Source of the DNA: Bacteroidales bacterium
GTDB lineage: Bacteria > Bacteroidota > Bacteroidia > Bacteroidales > JAIOZK01
DNA length: 64,000 nt
NCBI GenBank assembly: GCA_021738625.1
Contig: JAIPBS010000003.1
Coordinates: forward strand, 62,001-126,000
Direction: 5' to 3'
Made by a program: the position numbers and the translations under genes
Shown: positions 9,148 through 18,390 of the stretch, piece after piece
Numbering within the stretch: the first letter of the stretch is position 1
How the letters are laid out: the number at the start of each line of letters is the position of its first letter
Notes under the pieces: model-generated
Database searches by the model: none
What the model was told of the DNA's origin: nothing
What the model saw: the letters and a program-made list of their open reading frames with translations, nothing else

Positions 9148-9984
9148 ATGTTCAAACAAACAATTAAACATTTTATCGTATTGGGAGTGACCTTAATGGC
9201 ACTCACCATCACGGTTCGCGCACAGGAAGACATTCCGGACCAACCCAAACCACCCAGGATGGTGGTTGATTTTGCCGACATCCTGACCGATGCCGAGGAG
9301 AATGTCCTGGAGCGTAAACTGGTCGCTTTTAACGATACCACCTCCAACCAAATCGCCATAGTGAGCGTGAATTCACTGGGAAGGTACGACATCACCCAAT
9401 ACGCTTACAGGCTGGCTACCAAATGGGGCATCGGACGGGAGAAATACAACAACGGTGTGCTGGTTCTGATTAAACCCAAAGAGGGAACCGGTAAAGGTGA
9501 AGCAAACATTGAAGTCGGTAAGGGACTTGAGGCAGCCATTCCCGACATCACGGCCAACAGGATCATTGACTTTGAAATGATCCCGTCTTTCAAAGAGGAA
9601 AACTATTACGAAGGCATCAACAAAGCGGTGAATATTTTGATGGGACTGGCAGCCAAGGAGATTTCCTCTGACGAATACCTCGACAAAACCGGGGGAAGAG
9701 GCGGCTTCCCGGTCGGGGCAATTTTCCCCATACTCTTTTTTATCATCATCTTTGTGCTGTTTAGCCGCAAACGCAGCAAATACTATACGGAAGGCGGTCG
9801 ACGCGGTGACAACAGCGGACTGTGGACCGCCTTGTTCCTGGGCAGTATGATGGGCGGTGGAAGAAGCCACGGCGGCTGGGGCAATTTCTCTGGCGGCAGC
9901 GGCAGCTTCGGCGGAGGCGGCGGAGGCTTCGGCGGATTCGGCGGAGGGGGCTTCGGTGGTGGCGGTGCCAGCGGAAGCTGGTAG
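9148..9984 (+). CDS. Exported TPM domain protein with glycine-rich tail (YgcG-like)
   Basis: The start at 9148 is preferred because it is one base after the upstream stop and begins a good signal peptide (MFKQTIKHFIVLGVTLMALTITVRAQ). An upstream in-frame ATG at 9109 lies inside the preceding gene. The TPM domain covers roughly residues 35-170 (VVDFADILTDAEE, GVLVLIKPK, EVGKGLEAAIPD). A transmembrane helix follows near residue 185 (AIFPILFFIIIFVLF), and the tail is nearly pure Gly/Ser/Phe. This architecture is the usual YgcG-type partner of LemA. The low-complexity tail may bind or assemble at the membrane; its function is not established. Confidence 0.88.
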   Translation: MFKQTIKHFIVLGVTLMALTITVRAQEDIPDQPKPPRMVVDFADILTDAEENVLERKLVAFNDTTSNQIAIVSVNSLGRYDITQYAYRLATKWGIGREKYNNGVLVLIKPKEGTGKGEANIEVGKGLEAAIPDITANRIIDFEMIPSFKEENYYEGINKAVNILMGLAAKEISSDEYLDKTGGRGGFPVGAIFPILFFIIIFVLFSRKRSKYYTEGGRRGDNSGLWTALFLGSMMGGGRSHGGWGNFSGGSGSFGGGGGGFGGFGGGGFGGGGASGSW

Positions 9985-10309
9985 ATTTCGGGATTAAACC
10001 CGAAATGTTGTTCACCATAACTCCTTAGCTTCAAGCTTGAATTTTCTTAACACAAGGTATACATAATTGGTTGAAACACTCAACTACTGAATTTTTTCCA
10101 CTTACTAAAAATTTCCATATCAATAAATTATACGCTTTCTTAATAAATTCAGGCATTTGATTACCTGAATTTAACTTGCTGAATAGAATTATTTTATACT
10201 TTTACCCGCCGAATAAACCAGGGAGTTTCTTATAGGGCATCTTGCTTGGTTTTCAAAAAAAACTGTTTAATTTTAAAGTTTGTAAATGTATCATTTAATT
10301 CATTTGGCA
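9985..10309 (+). other. Gene-free stretch with a weak terminator-like hairpin
   Basis: TTTCGGG (9986-9992) pairs with CCCGAAA (9999-10005) around ATTAAA directly after the TPM stop codon, but only a short T-poor tail follows, so termination is uncertain. The remainder, up to actA, is AT-rich and contains no ORF or recognisable promoter pair that I can defend. Confidence 0.4.
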
Positions 10310-11551
10310 ATGAATTTGAACCTGTCCAAGCTTACCATCGCGGCATTCAGACGAAAAACGCTTCTTTACGGGATTTTCATGTTCCTTTTATTATTGGCCT
10401 CTCAATCGCTGTGGGCCCAGTCGGCTGCCGAAGGAAAAAAACTTTACCAAACCTGCAAGACCTGTCATACCATCGGCGGCGGACGCCTGGTTGGCCCCGA
10501 CCTGAAAGGGGTGACCGAAAGAAGGGAAGAAGACTGGCTGATCAAATTCATCAACAACTCCCAGGAAATGATCCAGGCCGGCGACCCCACCGCCGTTGAA
10601 CTTTTCAATGATTACAACCAGGTGCCCATGCCCCCCAACAACTTCAGCGATGATGAAGTACGTTCCATCCTGAAATACATCGAAGTGGTGGGAGAAGGCG
10701 GATCCGTTGAAGAAGCAACGGCAGAAAAAGAAACACAACCACAGGCGGAAGCCGAAGAACCAACGGCTGAGAAAACAACGGCTGAACAGGCAAAGGATGA
10801 AATAGATAAAGAAATCACCCAACGTATGCTTGAGAGAAGCCGGAACTACAGCCCGGTTTTTTGGATCTCACTCCTCCTGATCTTTCTTTCCATTTTCGAT
10901 CTCGTTATCACCAGGCTGATCAAAGCACGCTTTGTTCATGTGGTCATCATTTTAATTGGAGTGATCATCGTGACCGAGATCACCGTGCGTGAAGCCATCG
11001 CGCTTGGGCGGCAAGAAGGTTACTCACCAGATCAGCCCATCTGGTTTTCACACCAGGTGCATGTTCAGCAAAACAAGATCGACTGCAAATATTGTCACCA
11101 TATCGCGGAAGATAGTAAATATGCAGGCATCCCCTCCCCCGACCTGTGCATGAACTGCCACAACGTGATCAGGGAAGGAAGCCGAACCGGTAAAGAAGAA
11201 ATTGCAAAGATTCACGATGCCATCGAAAACAACGAACCCATCAAATGGATCAAGGTGCACAACCTGCCCGACCATGTATTTTTCAGCCATGCCCAGCATG
11301 TGAATGTTGGACAGGTGGAATGCCAGGAATGTCACGGACCAGTGGAAGAAATGCATCGCATCGAGCAGGTGAAAGACCTGAGCATGGGTTGGTGTATCAA
11401 TTGCCACCGCAAAGCGGAGGTCGTTAATTTTGAAAGCAACGCCTTTTACGAAGCTTATGTAAAATTGCACGAAGAGCTTAAAGCAGGCGATATTCAAAAG
11501 GTCACCGTGGAAGATATCGGCGGGAATGATTGTCAGAAATGTCATTATTAA
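10310..11551 (+). CDS. actA: Alternative Complex III subunit ActA, multiheme cytochrome c with fused monoheme domain
   Basis: The periplasmic cytochrome c subunit of Alternative Complex III, the quinol:cytochrome c oxidoreductase that replaces bc1 in Bacteroidota. A signal sequence ends near WAQ. A monoheme domain with CKTCH near residue 50 comes first, then a Glu/Ala/Thr-rich linker, two hydrophobic helices (about residues 183-228), and a C-terminal part with five CxxCH motifs (CKYCH, CMNCH, CQECH, CINCH, CQKCH). Six heme sites in total exceed the five of the Rhodothermus-type ActA. An earlier ATG at 10286 is possible. It is first in an act operon; the next gene begins 48 bp later. Confidence 0.92.
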   Translation: MNLNLSKLTIAAFRRKTLLYGIFMFLLLLASQSLWAQSAAEGKKLYQTCKTCHTIGGGRLVGPDLKGVTERREEDWLIKFINNSQEMIQAGDPTAVELFNDYNQVPMPPNNFSDDEVRSILKYIEVVGEGGSVEEATAEKETQPQAEAEEPTAEKTTAEQAKDEIDKEITQRMLERSRNYSPVFWISLLLIFLSIFDLVITRLIKARFVHVVIILIGVIIVTEITVREAIALGRQEGYSPDQPIWFSHQVHVQQNKIDCKYCHHIAEDSKYAGIPSPDLCMNCHNVIREGSRTGKEEIAKIHDAIENNEPIKWIKVHNLPDHVFFSHAQHVNVGQVECQECHGPVEEMHRIEQVKDLSMGWCINCHRKAEVVNFESNAFYEAYVKLHEELKAGDIQKVTVEDIGGNDCQKCHY

Positions 11552-11599
11552 AATCCGAATGCAGGGGCTGATGCCCACTAAAATAACAGTCAATAAAGC

Positions 11600-14536
11600 A
11601 TGAAAAAAAACCGGAACGATCATCAGATGTCAAAAGATAAAATAAAACTCCCGAAGCACTACCGGGAACCTGAATTTTCAGTCGACGGGCTCAGCGATGA
11701 AGAAAAGGCCGGAAAATCCAGCAGAAGGGATTTTTTAAAAATGCTCGGGTTCACGGTTGGTTATGCCACCCTGGCCAGTAGTTGTGAAATGCCCGTCAGA
11801 AAAGCGATTCCTTTCCTGAACAAGCCCGAGCAAATGACACCGGGAGAAGCCAACTTTTATGCTTCCACCTTTTTTGACGGAAACGATTATTGCAGCTTGC
11901 TGGTAAAGACCCGAGAGGGACGTCCCATCAAGATCGAGGGCAACAGACTCTCATCGGTCACCAAAGGCGGAACCACAGCCAGAGTCCAGGCTTCCGTACT
12001 CAACTTGTATGATACTTCCCGCCTGCAGCATCCCCTGAAAAACGGTGAAAAAACCGCATGGGAAGAGATTGACAAAAAGGTACCCACTCAGCTCAACGAC
12101 CTGGCATCTGAAGGCAAAGAGATCACCCTGCTGACTTCATCCCTTATCAGCCCTTCTACACGGCAGCTTATCATTGATTTCAAGGACAAATATCCTTCAG
12201 CAAACTGGGTGAAATACGACCCCGTTTCCGCATCGGCCATATTGGAAGCCAACCGGATATCCTTTGGAACAGCAGTAGTCCCGGCCTATCAATTTGAAAA
12301 CGCCGACCTGATCGTCGGGTTCAATGCCGACTTCCTGGGCACCTGGCTTTCCACGGTAGAATACATTAAAGGATATGCAAAGCGCAGAAACCTGATTGAT
12401 GAAAAAACCATGAGCCGGCATCATCAGTTCGAATCCATGATGAGCCTTACCGGAAGCAACGCGGATGAGAGATATCCCATCAGGCCATCCGAAGAACAAA
12501 ATCTTTTGTTGAATCTTTACAACGAAATAGCTGAGGCTACCGGAGCAGATATCCATCCGGCGAGTCCCGCGAAACAGAATATCTCAGGAATAGCAAAGGA
12601 ACTGCTTAACCACAAGGGAAAATCCCTGATTGTTTGTGGCACAAACGATACCAACAATCAACTGATAGTCAACGCCATCAATTACCTGCTCGGCAACTAT
12701 GGCAAAACCATCGACCTGAATACGCCGCTTTACACCCGTCAGGCTATCGATAAAGAAATGGACGAACTGGTTAAGCGCATGAACAACGGACAGGTGGGTG
12801 CATTGCTCGTATATCAGGCAAATCCGGCCTACGATTATTATGATGCTGAGAAGTTTGCAGAAGGCACAAAAAAAGTAGGCCTGACGGTTTCATTTGCAGA
12901 TTATCATGATGAAACCGCACAACATGCAACTTACGTTTGCCCCGACAGCAATTATCTTGAATCCTGGAACGATGCCGAACCCAAAGCCGGACATTACAGC
13001 CTTGGCCAGCCTACCATCCCCAAATTGTTCGACACACGACAAATGCAGGACAGCCTGTTAAAATGGATGGACAGGGAAGAAGAATATTTCTCTTACATCA
13101 GGAAATACTGGGAAAAAGAACTTTTCCCCAGGCAGGAGAAGCATCTTGTTTTCGAAAGTTTCTGGAACAAAAGCCTGCACGATGGCGTCTTTGAAATAAA
13201 AACCGAAACCGGCGAACAGCCTGAATTCAATGCAAGCCCGTTGAAAGCCAAAAACCCGCAGGAGAACGGCATCGAACTGCTTCTTTACGAAAGCGTTGCC
13301 ATGGGCAGCGGGAAATTTTCAAACAATCCCTGGCTGCAGGAACTACCCGATCCGCTTACAAAGATCACCTGGGACAACTATCTATCGGTCTCACCCTCCT
13401 ATGCACGCAAGCATAAGCTAAAAAATGAGGACCTGGTTCGCATGAACGGCAAGATTGAATTGCCCGTCTTCATCCAACCCGGCATACCTGAAAACGTTAT
13501 GGCCATCGCCCTTGGATACGGCAGACAAAATGCCGGCAAAGTCGGGAACGGGGTTGGAAAAAATCTTTATGCTTTTGTTGAAAAAGAAAACGGTACACGC
13601 AGGTATCACCTTGACGAAGTTGAAATAGAAAAAACCGGCGGCACATATCCCCTTGCCAGTTCGCAGGCTTATTACGAGCAGGAAGGCCGCGACATTGTTC
13701 GCGAAACCACTTTCGATAAATGGAAGAAAAAGCCGAATTCAGGCAATGAGATCCACGAGAAAATTGAGAAGCTACACGTTACTTTGTATGATAAGGCAGA
13801 ATTCCCAAATTTCCACTGGGGGCTGGCCATCAACCTGAATTCATGCATCGGTTGCAGCGCCTGTGAGATTGCCTGCCAGGCAGAAAACAATGTGGCCGTG
13901 ATCGGCAAGGAAGAAGTCAGGAAGCGCCGTATCATGCATTGGATCAGGATCGACAGTTATTACAGTGAAGATGAAGAAAACCCGCAGGTATACCATCAGC
14001 CGGTAATGTGCCAGCAGTGCGACAACGCCCCCTGTGAAAACGTTTGTCCGGTAGCGGCCACCCCCCACAGCAACGAAGGCCTTAACATGATGGCTTACAA
14101 CCGCTGCATCGGCACACGTTACTGCATGAATAACTGTCCATACAGGGTAAGGCGTTTCAATTGGTTCGAATACGTAAACAATAAAAAGTTCCCTTATAAC
14201 ATGGAAAGCGAGCTGGGTCAGATGGTACTTAATCCGGATGTAACGGTCCGTTCGAGAGGAGTTGTTGAGAAGTGCACGTTCTGCTCGCAGCGGATACAGC
14301 ACAAAAAGCTGGCGGCTAAAAAAGAAGGCAGGCAGCTTAAAGAAGGCGACATCAAAATGGCCTGCCAGGAAGCCTGTCCGGCTGACGCCATTGTGTTTGG
14401 CAACCTCAACAACAAAGACAGCGAGGTTTACAAGGCCTTTAAAAACCCCAGGAACTATCATTTGCTGGAACAGTTGCACACCCTGCCGTCGGTAGGATAT
14501 CTGACCAGGGTCAGGAACAAGGAAACGAAAACTTGA
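11600..14536 (+). CDS. actB: Alternative Complex III subunit ActB, molybdopterin-oxidoreductase-like plus iron-sulfur protein
   Basis: A 978-residue fusion of a molybdopterin-oxidoreductase-like domain (about residues 90-700), which in this family lacks the cofactor, and a four-cluster ferredoxin domain. The latter shows CIGCSACEIACQ, CQQCDNAPCENVCP, CIGTRYCMNNCP and CTFCSQ/CQEACP between about residues 750 and 940. A twin-arginine export signal is visible (SSRRDFLKMLGFT), followed by a lipobox-like LASSC, so the protein is probably exported folded and anchored in the membrane. Its clusters carry electrons between ActC and the ActA hemes. An alternative start (MSKDKI) lies nine codons downstream, at 11627. 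Confidence 0.95.
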   Translation: MKKNRNDHQMSKDKIKLPKHYREPEFSVDGLSDEEKAGKSSRRDFLKMLGFTVGYATLASSCEMPVRKAIPFLNKPEQMTPGEANFYASTFFDGNDYCSLLVKTREGRPIKIEGNRLSSVTKGGTTARVQASVLNLYDTSRLQHPLKNGEKTAWEEIDKKVPTQLNDLASEGKEITLLTSSLISPSTRQLIIDFKDKYPSANWVKYDPVSASAILEANRISFGTAVVPAYQFENADLIVGFNADFLGTWLSTVEYIKGYAKRRNLIDEKTMSRHHQFESMMSLTGSNADERYPIRPSEEQNLLLNLYNEIAEATGADIHPASPAKQNISGIAKELLNHKGKSLIVCGTNDTNNQLIVNAINYLLGNYGKTIDLNTPLYTRQAIDKEMDELVKRMNNGQVGALLVYQANPAYDYYDAEKFAEGTKKVGLTVSFADYHDETAQHATYVCPDSNYLESWNDAEPKAGHYSLGQPTIPKLFDTRQMQDSLLKWMDREEEYFSYIRKYWEKELFPRQEKHLVFESFWNKSLHDGVFEIKTETGEQPEFNASPLKAKNPQENGIELLLYESVAMGSGKFSNNPWLQELPDPLTKITWDNYLSVSPSYARKHKLKNEDLVRMNGKIELPVFIQPGIPENVMAIALGYGRQNAGKVGNGVGKNLYAFVEKENGTRRYHLDEVEIEKTGGTYPLASSQAYYEQEGRDIVRETTFDKWKKKPNSGNEIHEKIEKLHVTLYDKAEFPNFHWGLAINLNSCIGCSACEIACQAENNVAVIGKEEVRKRRIMHWIRIDSYYSEDEENPQVYHQPVMCQQCDNAPCENVCPVAATPHSNEGLNMMAYNRCIGTRYCMNNCPYRVRRFNWFEYVNNKKFPYNMESELGQMVLNPDVTVRSRGVVEKCTFCSQRIQHKKLAAKKEGRQLKEGDIKMACQEACPADAIVFGNLNNKDSEVYKAFKNPRNYHLLEQLHTLPSVGYLTRVRNKETKT

Positions 14537-14561
14537 TCACAAACGGATTAAAAACGACAAT

Positions 14562-15917
14562 ATGTATAAAACCAAAGTCAGAGGCGTATTAATTGAAGGC
14601 AACAAAACCCATGGTCAAATCACAGCGGATGTGATGCGGCCCATGGAACAAAAAACCCCAAAGTGGTGGTTCGCAACTATGGGACTGGCCACGCTGGGCA
14701 TGCTGGCCGGAATGTATGCCATCGTAAACACCGTTGTTTTCGGCATCGGCACCTGGGGCCTGAACAACTCAGTGGCCTGGGGATGGGGCATCATCAACTT
14801 CGTTTGGTGGATCGGCATTGGTCATGCAGGCACGGCATTTTCCATCTTCCTGCTGATCCTGCGCCAGCGCTGGAGAACATCCATCAACCGCGCTGCAGAG
14901 GCCATGACTGTTGTTGCTGTGATCTGTGCCGGTCTGTTCCCGCTATTGCATATGGGAAGGATCTGGCTGGCCTTTTTTATCTTCCCTTATCCCAACACCC
15001 GCGGACCGCTCTGGGTAAACTTCAACTCACCCCTCTTCTGGGATGTAGTGGCCATCAGCACTTATTTCATGGCGTCGGCAACCTTTTGGTACATCGGGAT
15101 GATCCCTGATCTGGCCACCGTGCGCGACCGGGCTAAATCAAAAGTCAAAAGGGCTATTTACGGATTTCTTTCCTTTGGCTGGGTTGGCAGGGCCAAATCC
15201 TGGCTGCGCTTCGAAACCGCTGCGCTGATCCTCGGCGGCCTCACGGCTCCACTGGTAATTGCAGTGCACTCCATTGTTTCAATGGATTTTGCAACCTCGG
15301 TAATGGCCGGATGGCACACCACAGTTTTCCCGCCCTATTTCGTGGTTGGCGCCATATTCTCAGGTTTTGCTATGGTGCTCACCCTGATGATCATCATCAG
15401 AAAAGTATTTAAATACCAGGATTATGTTACACGAGGCCACCTGGACGCCATTGCGCGTATCCTCACTTTTATCAGTCTGATCATGGGAACTGCCTACGCC
15501 ACAGAAATTTTTGTAGCCTGGTATTCCGCTATGGAGGGTGAGATTTACACCTTTTTCCACAATAGGATTGCAGGTGATTATACCGGCGCCTTCTGGACCA
15601 TGGTGACCTGCAACGTGGTCTTCCCTCAGCTGTTCTGGTTCAGAAGGATCAGAAAGAACCTGACCATGGTATTCATCATCTCCATTATCATCAACATCGG
15701 CATGTGGTTCGAACGTTATGTAATCATCATCACCTCCCTCACAAAAGACTATCTCCCCGCCAACTGGGCGCACTATTCTCCTACCCTCACCGAAGTGCTG
15801 ATCTTTGTGGGGACACTTTCCATTTTCCTTATCGGCGTATTGCTATTTATCCGATACATCCCGATGATGGCCATGAGCGAACTGAAAGGAATTTTAAAAG
15901 AAACCCGTAAAGATTGA
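14562..15917 (+). CDS. actC: Alternative Complex III subunit ActC, NrfD-like quinol-binding membrane protein
   Basis: A 451-residue NrfD/PsrC-type integral membrane protein with about ten helices. Conserved features include WGIINFVWWIGIGHAGT near residue 75 and IWLAFFIFPYPNTRGPLW near 135. In known ACIII structures ActC holds the quinol site and docks to the iron-sulfur part of ActB. The gene starts 25 bp after actB and ends in an overlap with an upstream ATG of actD, as expected for a co-translated complex. Confidence 0.95.
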   Translation: MYKTKVRGVLIEGNKTHGQITADVMRPMEQKTPKWWFATMGLATLGMLAGMYAIVNTVVFGIGTWGLNNSVAWGWGIINFVWWIGIGHAGTAFSIFLLILRQRWRTSINRAAEAMTVVAVICAGLFPLLHMGRIWLAFFIFPYPNTRGPLWVNFNSPLFWDVVAISTYFMASATFWYIGMIPDLATVRDRAKSKVKRAIYGFLSFGWVGRAKSWLRFETAALILGGLTAPLVIAVHSIVSMDFATSVMAGWHTTVFPPYFVVGAIFSGFAMVLTLMIIIRKVFKYQDYVTRGHLDAIARILTFISLIMGTAYATEIFVAWYSAMEGEIYTFFHNRIAGDYTGAFWTMVTCNVVFPQLFWFRRIRKNLTMVFIISIIINIGMWFERYVIIITSLTKDYLPANWAHYSPTLTEVLIFVGTLSIFLIGVLLFIRYIPMMAMSELKGILKETRKD

Positions 15918-15922
15918 TTGAA

Positions 15923-16453
15923 ATGAGTAAGTCAACTTTAAATATCATAGGTATTTTCGATGATGAGGACAAACTCCTCGGATCGATCAAAAGCCTGCAA
16001 AGCAAAGGCATCTTAATTGGAGATGTCATCACTCCTTACCCCATTCACGGGGTGATCGAGGCCCTGAAACTGAAAACCAGAATTCCATATGCCGCACTGT
16101 TCTATGGGGTTTTTGCCGTGGTAGCCACCTTTGCCTTCTTATACTGGACCTCCGTGGTGAATTATCCTTTGCGTTTCGGGGGTAAGCCACAGAATACCCT
16201 CTCCTTTGTTGTGGTGATCTTTATAATGACCATCAACATTACGGCCCTGTTCACCATAGTGACCTTTTTTCTAAGAGAGAATAAAGGGCCCGGCAAGGTC
16301 GCGGATATCGTTCACAAGGAACTGACCAACGACAGCTATGCCATTCTGATTCAGAAAAAAGAAGGCATGACAGTTGATGACCTCAGCAACATCAATATCT
16401 TGCTGAAGGAAACCGGAGCCATTGAAATTGTGCAAAAAGAAGTAAAACCATAA
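15923..16453 (+). CDS. actD: Alternative Complex III subunit ActD (DUF3341)
   Basis: A DUF3341 protein of about 176 residues. The N-terminal segment STLNIIGIFDDEDKLLGSIKSL and the motif YPIHGVIEALKLKTR are typical of ActD, followed by two membrane helices (about residues 60-80 and 95-118). The start at 15923 is chosen because it begins MSKSTLNIIG; a start at 15914 overlapping the actC stop is possible. ActD is a small structural membrane subunit of ACIII. actE begins three bases after its stop. Confidence 0.93.
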   Translation: MSKSTLNIIGIFDDEDKLLGSIKSLQSKGILIGDVITPYPIHGVIEALKLKTRIPYAALFYGVFAVVATFAFLYWTSVVNYPLRFGGKPQNTLSFVVVIFIMTINITALFTIVTFFLRENKGPGKVADIVHKELTNDSYAILIQKKEGMTVDDLSNINILLKETGAIEIVQKEVKP

Positions 16454-16456
16454 GGC

Positions 16457-17035
16457 ATGAAGCTTAAAAGATACATATTCAATTTGTTGGCTGCTGCAGG
16501 ACTGCTAATTATGATCACCTCCTGCGACCACGACAGGAACCATCCGGGATGGGTATATATGCCCGACATGATGTATTCGGTACCCTATGACGCCTACAGC
16601 CCGAACCCGGTTTTTTCTGACAGCATAACCATGCAACCCCCGGTTAAAGGAACCATTGCAAGGGGAAGAAAACCCTATCCCTTTGAAAGAACTTTTCAGG
16701 GACAGCAACAGGCCGGTAAAGAACTGGAAAACCAGCTGGAGGTGTCGGAAGATATTCTGAGGGAGGGCAAAAGACAATACGACATTTTTTGCGCCATTTG
16801 TCATGGAGAGCAGGGAAAAGGTGAAGGACATTTATATACCAGCAAGCTCTTTCCGGCAAAACCAACTTCACTTGTCGATGATTATGTGCAGAACAAACCG
16901 GATGGAGAGATCTATCATGTGATCACCCTGGGGTCGCTTTCCGGGCTGATGGGAGCGCACGGTCCGCAGATCAAACCCGAGGACCGCTGGAAGATCGTAC
17001 ACTACGTGAAACATGAACTGGGAAAATCGAACTAA
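16457..17035 (+). CDS. actE: Alternative Complex III subunit ActE, monoheme cytochrome c lipoprotein
   Basis: A 192-residue lipoprotein cytochrome. The N-terminus has a lipoprotein signal (LLIMITSCDHD), and the single heme motif CAICHGEQGKGEG lies near residue 115. Candidate axial methionines lie in the C-terminal SLSGLMGAHGPQI. The N-terminal YMPDMMYSVPYDAY region is characteristic of ActE. It may pass electrons from ActA to a soluble cytochrome or straight to the caa3 oxidase encoded downstream. It is tightly packed between actD (3 bp) and actF (28 bp). Confidence 0.94.
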   Translation: MKLKRYIFNLLAAAGLLIMITSCDHDRNHPGWVYMPDMMYSVPYDAYSPNPVFSDSITMQPPVKGTIARGRKPYPFERTFQGQQQAGKELENQLEVSEDILREGKRQYDIFCAICHGEQGKGEGHLYTSKLFPAKPTSLVDDYVQNKPDGEIYHVITLGSLSGLMGAHGPQIKPEDRWKIVHYVKHELGKSN

Positions 17036-17063
17036 CATTTGAAAGATATAAAATCGAAACCAA

Positions 17064-18233
17064 ATGGAGAACAAATTTAAAATCACAGGCGCCTTTAAAC
17101 TGATTTCGTGGGGATTGATCGCCATCGGCCTCATTACCTTCATCCTGGGTTTTATTTACCATCCCGAATCTGCCTGGGCCAATTACCTGCTCAACAACTA
17201 CTACTTCCTGGCGCTGGCTATTGGCGGCACATTCTGGCTCGCCATTCAGAGGATCACCCAGTCGGGCTGGTCTTCAGCCTATATCCGCATACCCGAAGCC
17301 TTTGCCAACTATATTCCCCTGGCGGCGGTTTTCTTTGTTTTGATGTGGTTCGGCTTCCACGATCTCTACCACTGGACCCACGAAAAGGAAGTGATGCAGG
17401 ATGAAATACTGCAACACAAAGCCCCCTACCTGAACATCCCGTTTTTTGTCATCCGGCTAATTATTTATTTTGCTATATGGATTTATTTAACACAGAAAAT
17501 CAGGAAAGTTTCCCTTGAAGAAGACCGCATCGACGGCATGCGTCCTTTTGAGAAATCCGAATGGTATTCCAAGGTATATATATTTGCACTGGCCCTGACT
17601 TTCACCCTGGCCAGTATCGACTGGATCATGTCGATCGACCCACACTGGTACAGCACCATTTTCTCGCTGAAGAACTTTTTAACGGGCTTTTATCACGGCT
17701 CGGCCCTGATCGTGCTTATTGTGATCATCATGCACAAATACGGTTATTATAGGTTCCTGAACAACTCCCACATGATCGACTTTTCAAAGTATGTGTTCAT
17801 CCTGTCCATTCTCTGGGGCTATTTCTGGTTTTCACAATTCCTGCTGATGTGGTACGCCAACATCCCGGAAGAAACAATCTATTACGTCACAAGGATAGAA
17901 GGCCCCTGGTCGACCCTGTTCTGGCTGAACATCATACTCAACACCGGCGTCCCTTTTGTATTTCTACTGTCGAACTATCTGGCCAAAAGCAAAGTAATAC
18001 TGGCCATCACGGTGGTCATCATTATGATTGGTATGTGGATCGATCTTTATCTGCAGATCATGCCGGGCGCCCGCGGCGAACACCACATCGGCTTGCTTGA
18101 GATTGGGAGCTTTCTGGGTTATCTGGGCCTGTTTGCCTGGGTGGTAGGCCGGAGCATGAACAAACGCGCACTTATCCCCGAGAATCATCCTTTGCTTGAA
18201 GAATCCACGGAGCATCATTTGCATGAGTTGTAA
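17064..18233 (+). CDS. actF: Alternative Complex III subunit ActF
   Basis: A 389-residue polytopic membrane protein, the second NrfD-like subunit of ACIII. About ten hydrophobic helices can be seen, with family landmarks such as FHDLYHWTHEKEV near residue 98 and SIDWIMSIDPHWYSTIF near 190. ActF is structurally related to ActC but is not thought to carry the quinol site. It is the last gene of the act operon. A short hairpin (GGCTGA-ACA-TCAGCC, 18258-18272) lies downstream, but its poor T-tract makes termination doubtful. Confidence 0.94.
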   Translation: MENKFKITGAFKLISWGLIAIGLITFILGFIYHPESAWANYLLNNYYFLALAIGGTFWLAIQRITQSGWSSAYIRIPEAFANYIPLAAVFFVLMWFGFHDLYHWTHEKEVMQDEILQHKAPYLNIPFFVIRLIIYFAIWIYLTQKIRKVSLEEDRIDGMRPFEKSEWYSKVYIFALALTFTLASIDWIMSIDPHWYSTIFSLKNFLTGFYHGSALIVLIVIIMHKYGYYRFLNNSHMIDFSKYVFILSILWGYFWFSQFLLMWYANIPEETIYYVTRIEGPWSTLFWLNIILNTGVPFVFLLSNYLAKSKVILAITVVIIMIGMWIDLYLQIMPGARGEHHIGLLEIGSFLGYLGLFAWVVGRSMNKRALIPENHPLLEESTEHHLHEL

Positions 18234-18296
18234 ATTATAAAACAGTTAAACCTCAACGGCTGAACATCAGCCACTTTCATTGAATCCACTTCTATA

Positions 18297-18327
18297 TCTG
18301 CAATTAGCGTGGCTTTTTATACATTTG
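18297..18327 (+). promoter_or_regulatory. Candidate Bacteroidota promoter for the cytochrome c maturation gene
   Basis: TACATTTG (18320-18327) matches the -7 consensus TAnnTTTG. A TCTG (18297-18300), one mismatch from the -33 TTTG, sits 19 bp upstream, the standard spacing. It lies about 65 bp before the ccsBA start, which suggests the maturation genes can be transcribed apart from the act operon. Confidence 0.55.
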
Positions 18328-18390
18328 CATTATTTATAATAGTTCTAAACTTTTTGAAAATCATTTTTGTTCAATACGAAAGCAATCATC

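Noticed and set aside
9822-10028. Arg-rich frames over the glycine-rich tail of the TPM protein
   Set aside because: Alternative frames of a GGC-rich repeat naturally give Arg- or Pro-rich products; the Gly-rich frame continues a real TPM domain.
10246-10599. 117-codon frame overlapping the start of actA
   Set aside because: It overlaps the ActA heme c coding region in another frame and has no domain; ActA with CKTCH is clearly the real gene.
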